Shown here: positions 57,960 through 64,000 of the stretch, piece by piece
Layout: every line of letters begins with the position of its first letter
Position numbering within the stretch: the stretch's first letter is position 1
Source of the DNA: Gp13-AA77 sp035578005
GTDB lineage: Bacteria; Acidobacteriota; Terriglobia; UBA7540
Reading direction: 5' to 3'
Assembly (NCBI GenBank): GCA_035578005.1
Contig: DATJYK010000465.1
Coordinates: 1 to 64,000 of the forward strand
Length of the DNA stretch: 64,000 nt
Translations under genes and position numbers: made by a program
Notes under the pieces: model-generated
Databases searched by the model: none
Told to the model about the DNA's origin: nothing
The model's input: only the letters and a program-made list of their open reading frames with translations

Positions 57960-59765
57960 ATGAGTGAACCCATCAGAGCCCGCCCCTGGTACTCAGAAAT
58001 CAGCCGCCGCGGACGCCTGCGAACCAAATTCCTGCTCTCGCTGCTGGTAATCTCCGCCTCGTTGACCTGCTCGACCTTGCTGGTCGTGCGCCACCGCGTG
58101 CAGTTGCAAGTGCGCGAACAGATCCGCGAGGCGCTCGAAAGCTCGGTGGTGACCTTTCAGCACTTTCAGGGGCAGCGCGAGATCACGCTGGAGCGGTCGG
58201 CTGCGCTGCTGGCGAGTCTGCCCACCCTCAAGGCACTTATGACTTCGCACGACCCGCGGACCATTCAGGATGGTTCGACGGAACCGTGGCAAACCATCGG
58301 AAGCGATCTCTTTGTGCTGGCGGACCGCGGCGGTCGGCTGATGTCCCTCCACGCCAATACTCCTGAGTTTTCCTTTATCGAAGCCCGTGATTTGCTGCAG
58401 CAATCGCTTCACAGCGATGCGTCGCGTGACTGGTGGTTCGGCGGAGGTCACCTCTTTCAGGTGTTTCTTCAGCCGATTTATTCGGGCGAGCCCTCGAACG
58501 GCGTCGAACTGGGCGTTCTGGTGGTCGGATACGAGATCAACCGCCAGGTGGCGGCCGACGTGCGCCGGGTGGCTTCGAGCGAGGTCGCCTTTCGCTACGG
58601 TCCCAACCTTGTGGCCAGCACGCTTGCCGCGCAGCAGAACGAAGAACTTAAGGCGCAGGCCTGGTTGCGGCCGGCGGCAGCAGGAGCTCCGCCGGTGGAT
58701 ATCGATCTCGGCCACGAGAGATTTCTGGCCACGTCTACGGACCTCGCGTCGCCCAGCGGACTTAGCGTGAGTCTGATTGTGCTCAAGTCTTACGATCAGG
58801 CTGCGGCCTTCGTTCAGAGCCTCAATCGCTGGCTGGCCGGGCTTGGTCTCGCCGCCATTTTGGCAGGCAGCCTCCTGGTTTACCTCATCTCTGACACGTT
58901 TACCCGCCCCTTGGCTCGACTGGTGGGCGGCGTGCACGCTCTCGAAAAGGGTGATTTCAATTATCCGCTCGAGGCCCGCGGGAACGACGAAGTGTCGGAA
59001 CTGACCCACTCGTTTGACCAGATGCGGCGCACCCTGCAAAACACCCAGCAGGAATTGCTCAATGCGGAGCGCCTGGCAACGATCGGACGCATGGCCAGTA
59101 CCGTGTCCCACGATCTGCGGCATTCCCTCACGGCGATTTTGGCTTACGCCGAGTTTCTCTCGGAAAGGACCCTCCCCGAAAGTCGGCGCGTTGAGTATTA
59201 CGAGGAGATTCGGCAGGCCGTGAATCAGATGACGGACCAGTTGCGCGCTTTGCTGGAATTTTCGAAAGACAAGCTTGTTTACCGCCCCGTGCACGCGAGC
59301 GTTGCCGACATTATTCACCATTCGATTCACACGGTTCGAGCGCGTCCGGAATTCCGCGGAATTCAGATCACGACTTCGTTTGAAAACGGGTGCGAGGGAT
59401 GGTTTGACGCCGGACGCATCGAAAGAGTGTTTCAGAACCTGCTCTTCAATGCCTGCGAGGCCGTGCCGCCGGAGGCCGGACGCATCGAGGTGAGCACGCG
59501 CCAAACTGCTGCCACGCTGGAAATTCGGGTGGCCGACAACGGTGGCGGCATCCCGGAGGAGATTCGCGCAACCGTCTTCCAGCCGTTCGTCACTTCGGGC
59601 AAGGACAACGGCATCGGCCTTGGCTTGGCGGTGGTGCAGAAAATCGTCCAGGAGCATCACGGGGAAGTTGCCGTAGAACGCACCGGACGCGATGGCACCG
59701 TCATCCGCATCACGTTGCCTGCGGTTCCCTCGGGGAAAAAAGTAGTCAGCCAAAATCCCGCCTAA
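57960..59765 (+). CDS. Membrane sensor histidine kinase with HAMP domain
   Basis: 601 residues from the ATG at 57960; a TTG at 57951 is possible. Membrane helices at about 25-45 (FLLSLLVISASLTCSTLLVV) and 295-315 (LGLAAILAGSLLVYLISDTF) enclose a ~250-residue extracytoplasmic sensor resembling a double-Cache/PAS-type domain. HAMP (RPLARLVGGVHALEKGDFNY), HisKA with phospho-His in RMASTVSHDLRHSLTAILAY near 385, the N box LLFNACEAVP and the G box GIGLGLAVVQKIVQEHHG follow. It pairs with the upstream regulator. Confidence 0.92.
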   Translation: MSEPIRARPWYSEISRRGRLRTKFLLSLLVISASLTCSTLLVVRHRVQLQVREQIREALESSVVTFQHFQGQREITLERSAALLASLPTLKALMTSHDPRTIQDGSTEPWQTIGSDLFVLADRGGRLMSLHANTPEFSFIEARDLLQQSLHSDASRDWWFGGGHLFQVFLQPIYSGEPSNGVELGVLVVGYEINRQVAADVRRVASSEVAFRYGPNLVASTLAAQQNEELKAQAWLRPAAAGAPPVDIDLGHERFLATSTDLASPSGLSVSLIVLKSYDQAAAFVQSLNRWLAGLGLAAILAGSLLVYLISDTFTRPLARLVGGVHALEKGDFNYPLEARGNDEVSELTHSFDQMRRTLQNTQQELLNAERLATIGRMASTVSHDLRHSLTAILAYAEFLSERTLPESRRVEYYEEIRQAVNQMTDQLRALLEFSKDKLVYRPVHASVADIIHHSIHTVRARPEFRGIQITTSFENGCEGWFDAGRIERVFQNLLFNACEAVPPEAGRIEVSTRQTAATLEIRVADNGGGIPEEIRATVFQPFVTSGKDNGIGLGLAVVQKIVQEHHGEVAVERTGRDGTVIRITLPAVPSGKKVVSQNPA

Positions 59766-59810
59766 GTCGTGCCGGGTTCAAGTGCGCGGTTGCCGGCTCG
59801 CTCTCGGTTC

Positions 59811-60797
59811 CTACGCCTTCGGGTGCGCCTTATCGTAGACCTCGATCAACTTCTGGATAGACACCTGGGTGTACTTCTGGGTGGTCGAAAGGCTGACGTG
59901 ACCCAGCATCTCCTGAATCGCCCGCAGGTCCGCACCCTCCGCCAGCAAGTGCGAAGCGAAGGCGTGGCGCAATCCGTGCGGGCTCACGCGCACCTTGGGA
60001 CCGTACAGTCGCACGTATTTCTTGACCAGGCGATCCACCGAGCGCGTCGTTAGCCGCCGGCCGCGCGCGTTTAGAAACAAAGCCTGGCCGCTGGTCTTGT
60101 TGTCCACCAGGATACGCTCCCGCACCGGAAAATACTCTTCCAGCGCCTGGGCCGCCTTGCTCCCGAAGGGCACCATTCGCTCCTTGCGGCCTTTGCCGCG
60201 GACAAGTACAAGCTTGTCACCAAAGTTCGCGCTGCGAAGGTCGAGCCCCGCAAGCTCGCTCACCCGCAAACCTGACGCATAGAGCAGTTCAAGAATGGCC
60301 CTGTCGCGCTTCATCATGGGCTCGCCCTGCGGTGCTGCCTCGGCAAGCCGGTCAAGCAGGTTGTTCGTCTGCTCTTCGGTCATGATCCGCGGCACCTTTT
60401 TGGGGAGCTTCGGACTGGCGAGCCCCACGCAGGGGCTGGTTTGAAGCACGCCGTCGCGCACCAGGAATTTGAAGAAAGCCCGAATGGAGGAAAGCTTGCG
60501 TGCGATGGACGTCTTCTGCTTCTGATTCTGAAACAAGGAGGCGAGGTAGGCTCGAATCTGGAGGGCATCGATCGCGGAGACGTCCACCGCTCGAGCGTCC
60601 TGCGGGCCATCGGAGGGTGGATTACTTTCGGCGGGCCCACCAGGCGTCGCAGGAACACTCGCGTCTGCGGAGCCTGCGGACCGCGTCAGAAAGTCGTGAA
60701 ACTGGTGGAGGTCACTCACATAATTGCGAATGGTATGCGGTGACGCGTTGCGCTCGTACTGCAAGTAGCGGACGTACCGGTCAATGAGTTCATTCAT
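59811..60797 (-). CDS. xerC: Tyrosine recombinase XerC-like
   Basis: 328 residues from the ATG at 60797. The N-terminal SAM-like core-binding domain (IDRYVRYLQYERNASPHTIR, NYVSDLHQFHDFL) is interrupted at about 45-75 by a low-complexity ASVPATPGGPAESNPPSDGP segment. The catalytic residues are Arg in YASGLRVSELAGL, Lys in VRGKGRKERMVP, His-x-x-Arg in SPHGLRHAFASHLL, His in LGHVSLSTTQ and Tyr in KYTQVS. Xer recombinases resolve chromosome dimers at dif; no dif-like site is in the window. It is the last gene of the folP/methyltransferase cluster, so it looks like a housekeeping Xer rather than a mobile integrase. Confidence 0.88.
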   Translation of the reverse strand: MNELIDRYVRYLQYERNASPHTIRNYVSDLHQFHDFLTRSAGSADASVPATPGGPAESNPPSDGPQDARAVDVSAIDALQIRAYLASLFQNQKQKTSIARKLSSIRAFFKFLVRDGVLQTSPCVGLASPKLPKKVPRIMTEEQTNNLLDRLAEAAPQGEPMMKRDRAILELLYASGLRVSELAGLDLRSANFGDKLVLVRGKGRKERMVPFGSKAAQALEEYFPVRERILVDNKTSGQALFLNARGRRLTTRSVDRLVKKYVRLYGPKVRVSPHGLRHAFASHLLAEGADLRAIQEMLGHVSLSTTQKYTQVSIQKLIEVYDKAHPKA

Positions 60798-60812
60798 GGT
60801 CAAAAGGCATCC

Positions 60813-60943
60813 TGGGAGCGCGGGCGTTTCGCCCGCCAGTTCGAAATTCGAAAATCGAAATTAGAAACTCGATCCTCCCAGCCTCGAGTTTCGATTTTCT
60901 AGTTTCGAATTTCGAAGCGGCGGCTGAGACGCCCGCGCTCCCA
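60813..60943. repeat. Long inverted repeat between xerC and the ICMT-like gene
   Basis: TGGGAGCGCGGGCGT (60813-60827) is matched by ACGCCCGCGCTCCCA (60929-60943). The interior arms TTCGAAATTCGAAAATCGAA and TTTCGATTTTCTAGTTTCGA also pair, giving ~45-bp arms overall. It could attenuate xerC transcription. Confidence 0.85.
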
Positions 60944-60958
60944 GATTCTCTCACAGGG

Positions 60959-61576
60959 TCAGCCTGCCCGGAGACGCGGCAGCAGGCGGCCGGTGCGCTG
61001 CTGATAGCGCCGATATTCGTCCCCGAACTGGCCAATCAGCATCCCTTCCTCGCGCCGGATACGCTCGAAGAACATGAGCATGCGCCCGGCACACAACACC
61101 ATGAAGAGCCAATTGGCCGACATCACGGCCGCGGCAAGGAGGAAGAAGAAAAGCACACTGTACATCGGGTGCCTGATGCGCCGGTAGACGCCCGTCGTAA
61201 TCAACTGGTGACCTTCCTGAAGCTCGAGATAAGCGGACCAGAATCGGCCAAGTTGGCGATGGACTTTGATGAGTGCCAGAAGGCTGACGATCCCGAAGCC
61301 GAGTCCCGCCCACCGCCAAGCGTCGGGGATGGCGACGTGGCTCCAGGCGACGCTCGGCGGGTATGCGGCGTACAGTGCGACCACAATTCCCATCGCAAAG
61401 ACCAGGGCAGCGTGGACCACGAAGTTCAACCTGCCCTCGCGCCGGAAAGAGTCGCGTTTGACGGAGGTGTACGCTCCTTGATGGGGCCGGGCCTTGCGCC
61501 CAAAGTAGACTTGGATGAAGGGCGCAAGAGCCGAGAGCGCGACCAAACCGATTCTGAAAGGGATCTCGTCACCCAT
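60959..61576 (-). CDS. Isoprenylcysteine carboxyl methyltransferase-like membrane protein
   Basis: 205 residues with about five membrane helices (FRIGLVALSALAPFIQVYFG, LNFVVHAALVFAMGIVVALY, WRWAGLGFGIVSLLALIKVH). The family SAM-binding end is present: HQLITTGVYRRIRHPMYSVL, then FFERIRREEGMLIGQFGDEY and YQQRTGRLLP. ICMT/PEMT-like bacterial proteins methylate lipid or unknown membrane substrates. It starts 1 bp after the folP stop, so the two are cotranscribed. Confidence 0.88.
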   Translation of the reverse strand: MGDEIPFRIGLVALSALAPFIQVYFGRKARPHQGAYTSVKRDSFRREGRLNFVVHAALVFAMGIVVALYAAYPPSVAWSHVAIPDAWRWAGLGFGIVSLLALIKVHRQLGRFWSAYLELQEGHQLITTGVYRRIRHPMYSVLFFFLLAAAVMSANWLFMVLCAGRMLMFFERIRREEGMLIGQFGDEYRRYQQRTGRLLPRLRAG

Positions 61577-61577
61577 G

Positions 61578-62642
61578 TTATGGCTTGCCTATGTAACCAG
61601 CCTCTAGAAGCGCGTCCGCGATGCGGACCGCCGGTAACATGGCGGCCACGTCATGCACGCGCACGATGTGCGCTCCGCCGAGAATGGCGGCCACCATCAT
61701 GGCGGCATCGCCGATTTGCAGAGCCAGCGGAGGCTGGACGCCGGAAAAGGGCGGGGCCTTAAGCCCCGCCGAAAAGCGTGCTCCAATATTTTCGATAATT
61801 TGGTTTGAGGGCGCCTGTGCGGCGGGGCTAAAGCCCCGCCCTTTGCCGGCCTTCTTGAGCGGTCCGAGACTACCCCGCTTTCGACTGCGCGAGGTATGCG
61901 CTACCCGGTGCGGATCAAGGCCCTCGCCCGCGGCCAGGGCCTGCACGAACGATTTGCGCGAGCTGCCCACCATCAGCGGCACGCCCAAGCGCCGGAGCCG
62001 GTGCAAGCCGGCAAGAATCTCGAAATTCTGCCGCCGCGTCTTGCCGAACCCGAGGCCGGGGTCAATCACAAGCTGTGATCGGGACACGCCATGCCCGAGC
62101 GCCCGGCGAATGGACCAGGCGAGGCCCCGTCCCACCGAGCGCATGATGAATTGAGGGAACGGCCGCTGCTGCATGGTTTCGGGCTTGCCGCGCAGGTGCA
62201 TCAGCACTAAGGGCGTGCCTTCGCGCCGCGCAACATCCGCGAGTGAAGCATCGAAGCGAAGGCCACTGACGTCGTTGATGATGCTGGCGCCGGCTTCGAC
62301 CGCACGCTCCGCCACGTCCGCCTTGGTCGTATCAATCGAGATGGGCAGCGAAGGAGCCCGGCGATGAAGTCCCCGAATGACCGGAAGCACGCGCCGCAGT
62401 TCCTCTTCTGCCGGAACCGGCTTCGCTCCCGGACGCGTGGACTCGCCACCCACATCGATCCAGTCCGCGCCCTGCCGCGCCATCTCAAGCCCGTGGGCAA
62501 TGGCCGCTCCGGAGTCAAGATAGAGACCGCCATCCGAAAACGAATCCGGCGTCACGTTCAGCACGCCCATAACGAGCGTACGCCGGCCGAGCGTGATTTT
62601 GCGGCCTCTAAGCACTACCTCGAATAAGCGGCGTGATTCCAC
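61578..62642 (-). CDS. folP: Dihydropteroate synthase
   Basis: 354 residues against ~280 usual. It condenses p-aminobenzoate with the pterin diphosphate in folate synthesis. VMGVLNVTPDSFSDGGLYLD, DWIDVGGESTRPGAKPVPAE, SIDTTKADVAERAVEAGASI, INDVSGLRFD, GLGFGKTRRQNFEIL, LMVGSSRKSF and the C-terminal HIVRVHDVA are all intact. The excess is a block at about residues 235-300 (SRSRKRGSLGPLKKAGKGRG, SNQIIENIGARFSAGLKAPP) encoded by a palindromic repeat and inserted in frame just after SRKSF. The start is a GTG. Array C1 lies directly upstream in its promoter region. Confidence 0.93.
   Translation of the reverse strand: MESRRLFEVVLRGRKITLGRRTLVMGVLNVTPDSFSDGGLYLDSGAAIAHGLEMARQGADWIDVGGESTRPGAKPVPAEEELRRVLPVIRGLHRRAPSLPISIDTTKADVAERAVEAGASIINDVSGLRFDASLADVARREGTPLVLMHLRGKPETMQQRPFPQFIMRSVGRGLAWSIRRALGHGVSRSQLVIDPGLGFGKTRRQNFEILAGLHRLRRLGVPLMVGSSRKSFVQALAAGEGLDPHRVAHTSRSRKRGSLGPLKKAGKGRGFSPAAQAPSNQIIENIGARFSAGLKAPPFSGVQPPLALQIGDAAMMVAAILGGAHIVRVHDVAAMLPAVRIADALLEAGYIGKP
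61747..61843. repeat. Palindromic element translated inside folP
   Basis: AAGGGCGGGGCCTTAAGCCC (plus CGCC) and GGCGGGGCTAAAGCCCCGCC (plus CTT) face each other. Between them CTCCAATATTTTCGATAATT reads on the minus strand AATTATCGAAAATATTGGAG, resembling the array core GTTATTGAAAACAAAGG; the translation IIENIG parallels VIENKG. Confidence 0.8.
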
Positions 62643-62702
62643 CGGTCCAAACCTATTGTCAGTTGAATAACTTGCTGGACGCGCTGTGCAACAACATCAT
62701 GT

Positions 62703-62814
62703 TGTTTCAATAAGTTGACGGCTTTACAAGAATAAGTTGCTTGTTTTCAATACTCTGACGGCTTTCTACGCGTCGTAAAGCCATCGACGTTTGTTTTCAA
62801 TAAGTTGACGGTTT
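62703..62814 (-). repeat. Three-unit array C1 (AAGTTGACGGCTTT units)
   Basis: Plus-strand units: TGTTTCAATAAGTTGACGGC (62703), TGTTTTCAATACTCTGACGG (62742) and TGTTTTCAATAAGTTGACGG (62792), each followed by CTTT or TTT. Spacings are 39-40 and 50. In the opposite orientation they read CGTCAACTTATTGAAAACAA and translate to RQLIENK. The array lies 61 bp upstream of the folP start. Confidence 0.75.
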
Positions 62815-62979
62815 CGTTTCGTAATTTTGGGGTCTCGCGCGTCTGAAGTGGCATCTGCACTCCTGCCGGGCGAAGGCCGAGCGCAAAGGGATACTCGCCA
62901 GGCCTGTGGCCTCGGCCTCCGGCTAGTATATCTTGAGTTAACACGAGATTCTCGCTTGTCCCAAAAGGCATATTTCGTC

Positions 62980-63093
62980 TAGTATCAATAACCTCTTGGC
63001 TTTACAAAAATAACTCCTGTGTTTTCAATAACCTCTTGGCTTTGATCGCTCTGGAAAAAACATTTTCCTTTGTTTTCAATAACCTCTTGGCTT
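62980..63093 (-). repeat. Three-unit array C2 (AACCTCTTGGCTTT units)
   Basis: Plus-strand units at 62980, 63020 and 63071: TAGTATCAATAACCTCTTGG, TGTTTTCAATAACCTCTTGG and TGTTTTCAATAACCTCTTGG, all followed by CTTT or CTTC. Spacings of 40 and 51 repeat those of C1. In reverse they read CAAGAGGTTATTGAAAACAA and translate to SQEVIENKG and SQEVIENTG. Confidence 0.8.
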
Positions 63094-63202
63094 CGTTCGT
63101 TCGTTACGTTGGCTTTTGGAGATTTTCGGCCCAAATCATTAGATTCAACTAATCTTTCGATCTGAAATCTGTCCTCCGTTTCAGACCTCCTTGCGGTAGT
63201 AA

Positions 63203-63300
63203 GTCAATTTGACGTAGGGGCGGCCCTTGTGGCCGGCCCAAGTAACTGCGGTGCCCCCTGAAATGGGCGGCCACAAGGGCCGCCCCTACGTCAAATTGAC
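63203..63300. repeat. Inverted repeat with 32-bp arms
   Basis: GTCAATTTGACGTAGGGGCG, continuing GCCCTTGTGGCC, is matched exactly in reverse complement by the arm ending at 63300. A related element is at 47089-47186. It lies between the promoter-like site at 63400 and array C2, so it may be an insertion into that leader. Confidence 0.9.
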
Positions 63301-63399
63301 CCACTACCCTCGTTGCTCTGTAGCTGGTTTCGCCTTGCTTCGGGCGTGGAAAATCCGAGGATGAGGAGCATGGCACACCTCGCCAACCAGATATGCCGA

Positions 63400-63428
63400 A
63401 GGTTAGCAGACTTTTGGGTGAATGTCAA
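63400..63428 (-). promoter_or_regulatory. Promoter-like sequence upstream of array C2
   Basis: On the minus strand TTGACA (63428-63423), a 17-bp spacer, then TAACCT (63405-63400), in the context GACTTGACA. It points to arrays C2 and C1, with the nearest unit about 305 bp downstream, including the ~98-bp inverted repeat. Confidence 0.5.
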
Positions 63429-63682
63429 GTCATCTAGGCTTGGTGCTTAGCCTTTGTAGTCTAGCCTAGCTACAGATGGCCGGATTGTCTGCAGATTAGG
63501 CCACACGGCGTCTGGGTTAATCGAGGGAGGCCAAGAACTTGTGGCTCTTAGGTTCTGAGGCGAGGCCGGGGGTGGTTGGTCGTTAGGTCGCATACGTAAC
63601 AAAACGACACATGCGCTACCCAGTGTCTGAGAAGAACCGCCGAGGAGGCCAAACTGCGCCCATCTGTGCGCTACCCAACTGC

Positions 63683-64000
63683 TTAGTGGTCCGGCGGGAT
63701 TGAGTGGATCAGCTCTTTCAACTCGCTGGGCCAATCACGTATCGGAGGAAACCGGTGCTGTTGAAGGAAAAGCTCTGACTGATCACTAGCCAGGTCGCGC
63801 AGAAATCTGCCATATATGCGACCGCCACGGTCTCTCCCGACGAGTCTGTTGGCAAGCCAGGAATCGAATACGAACGGCACCAACGGCTCAGCTGCGCCCG
63901 AAACGATGCCATTGTATATCGTTTGTGCAAGCGGCATGACTGGGTCGAATCGAAATGCGATCAGACAGGGCCAAAAGTTGAAGACAAGATCCGGGTAATT
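63683..64000 (-). CDS. Unidentified protein, C-terminal part (runs off window)
   Basis: The frame is open from the right edge to the TGA at 63683-63685, giving 105 residues that end IRDWPSELKELIHSIPPDH. The segment begins NYPDLVFNFWPCLIAFRFDP, and AEPLVPFVFDSWLANRLVGR and IYGRFLRDLASDQSELFLQQ follow. No stop precedes the internal Met at 63937, so the gene most likely begins outside the window. I do not recognise the family; composition is that of a soluble protein. Confidence 0.55.
   Translation of the reverse strand, partial: NYPDLVFNFWPCLIAFRFDPVMPLAQTIYNGIVSGAAEPLVPFVFDSWLANRLVGRDRGGRIYGRFLRDLASDQSELFLQQHRFPPIRDWPSELKELIHSIPPDH

Larger units (their letters stand above)
62643..63682. other. 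Non-coding region with arrays C1 and C2
   Basis: No gene is supported. It carries arrays C1 (62703-62814) and C2 (62980-63093), a 98-bp inverted repeat (63203-63300) and a minus-strand promoter-like site (63400-63428). From 63430 to 63682 nothing is recognised. Confidence 0.65.

Noticed and set aside
57993..59753. 586-codon minus-strand ORF
   Set aside because: Antisense shadow of the HAMP histidine kinase, which has complete domain motifs on the plus strand.
59811..60797. Integrase of a genomic island
   Set aside because: It sits at the end of a folP/methyltransferase cluster, has XerC-like length and motifs, and no attachment-site repeats are visible.
62703..63093. CRISPR array
   Set aside because: Only three units per array, the repeats are degenerate, inter-unit lengths vary and there is no cas gene. 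The arrays are better described as a separate repeat family.

Overview
The window looks like a chromosomal stretch of a high-GC soil-type bacterium, most probably an Acidobacteriota member. This is an inference from gene content: winged-helix/TPR regulators, DUF2934, TIGR03118 and DUF4126 proteins, many two-component systems, and intergenic regions crowded with palindromic repeats. There is no rRNA or other marker to settle the taxonomy.

Layout. 1-127: the 3' end of a group II intron (last residues of its reverse transcriptase, then domains V/VI). 279-5635: an O-methyltransferase, then a repeat-bounded pair (Tat-exported SelA-like PLP protein and a convergent exported RidA protein), then larC. 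6202-13996: housekeeping genes (metG, tatD, polyprenyl synthase, a CYTH protein, two tatA copies) with a four-helix-bundle gene between inverted repeats and a multicopper oxidase. 14131: tRNA-Asn. 14388-20584: a giant CheB-CheR-PAS-kinase with a NarL-type regulator, then a degenerate receiver overlapping a small zinc-ribbon protein. 20585-27198: a sparse accessory zone with a DUF2934 protein, a GH51-like arabinofuranosidase and three damaged or intact toxin-antitoxin modules. 27199-33828: a hybrid kinase, an ECF sigma factor and a kinase/regulator pair. 34321-46831: sulfurtransferase, exported VOC protein, bactofilin, methyltransferase-like protein, Slt-type lytic transglycosylase, aminotransferase, XRE regulator and a CadC-like winged-helix/TPR protein. 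47258-59765: P5C dehydrogenase, diguanylate cyclase, DUF4126, a stand-alone MetE catalytic domain, a cupredoxin-like protein beside an outer-membrane barrel, TIGR03118, and another regulator/kinase pair. 59811-62642: folP, an isoprenylcysteine-methyltransferase-like protein and xerC, all on the minus strand. 63683-64000: the C-terminal end of an unidentified protein leaving the window.

The most unusual content is in the repeats. (1) At least five intergenic loci (5951, 24321, 36753, 50554, 62700-63095) hold short arrays of three degenerate units built on a shared core, GTTATTGAAAACAAAGG or its complement. Each array has its own internally homogeneous version. Four of the loci lie downstream, in the same orientation, of a promoter-like CTTGACA-N17-TA sequence. 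I do not recognise this as a named element. (2) Palindromic repeats have entered coding regions in frame (metG twice, folP, slt, DUF2934), comparable to Rickettsia palindromic elements. (3) About 90-bp paired REP elements with a conserved centre are scattered between genes, without a RAYT transposase in view.

Starts were chosen by Shine-Dalgarno match and family length. Family calls rest on motif recognition by eye; no database search was run.
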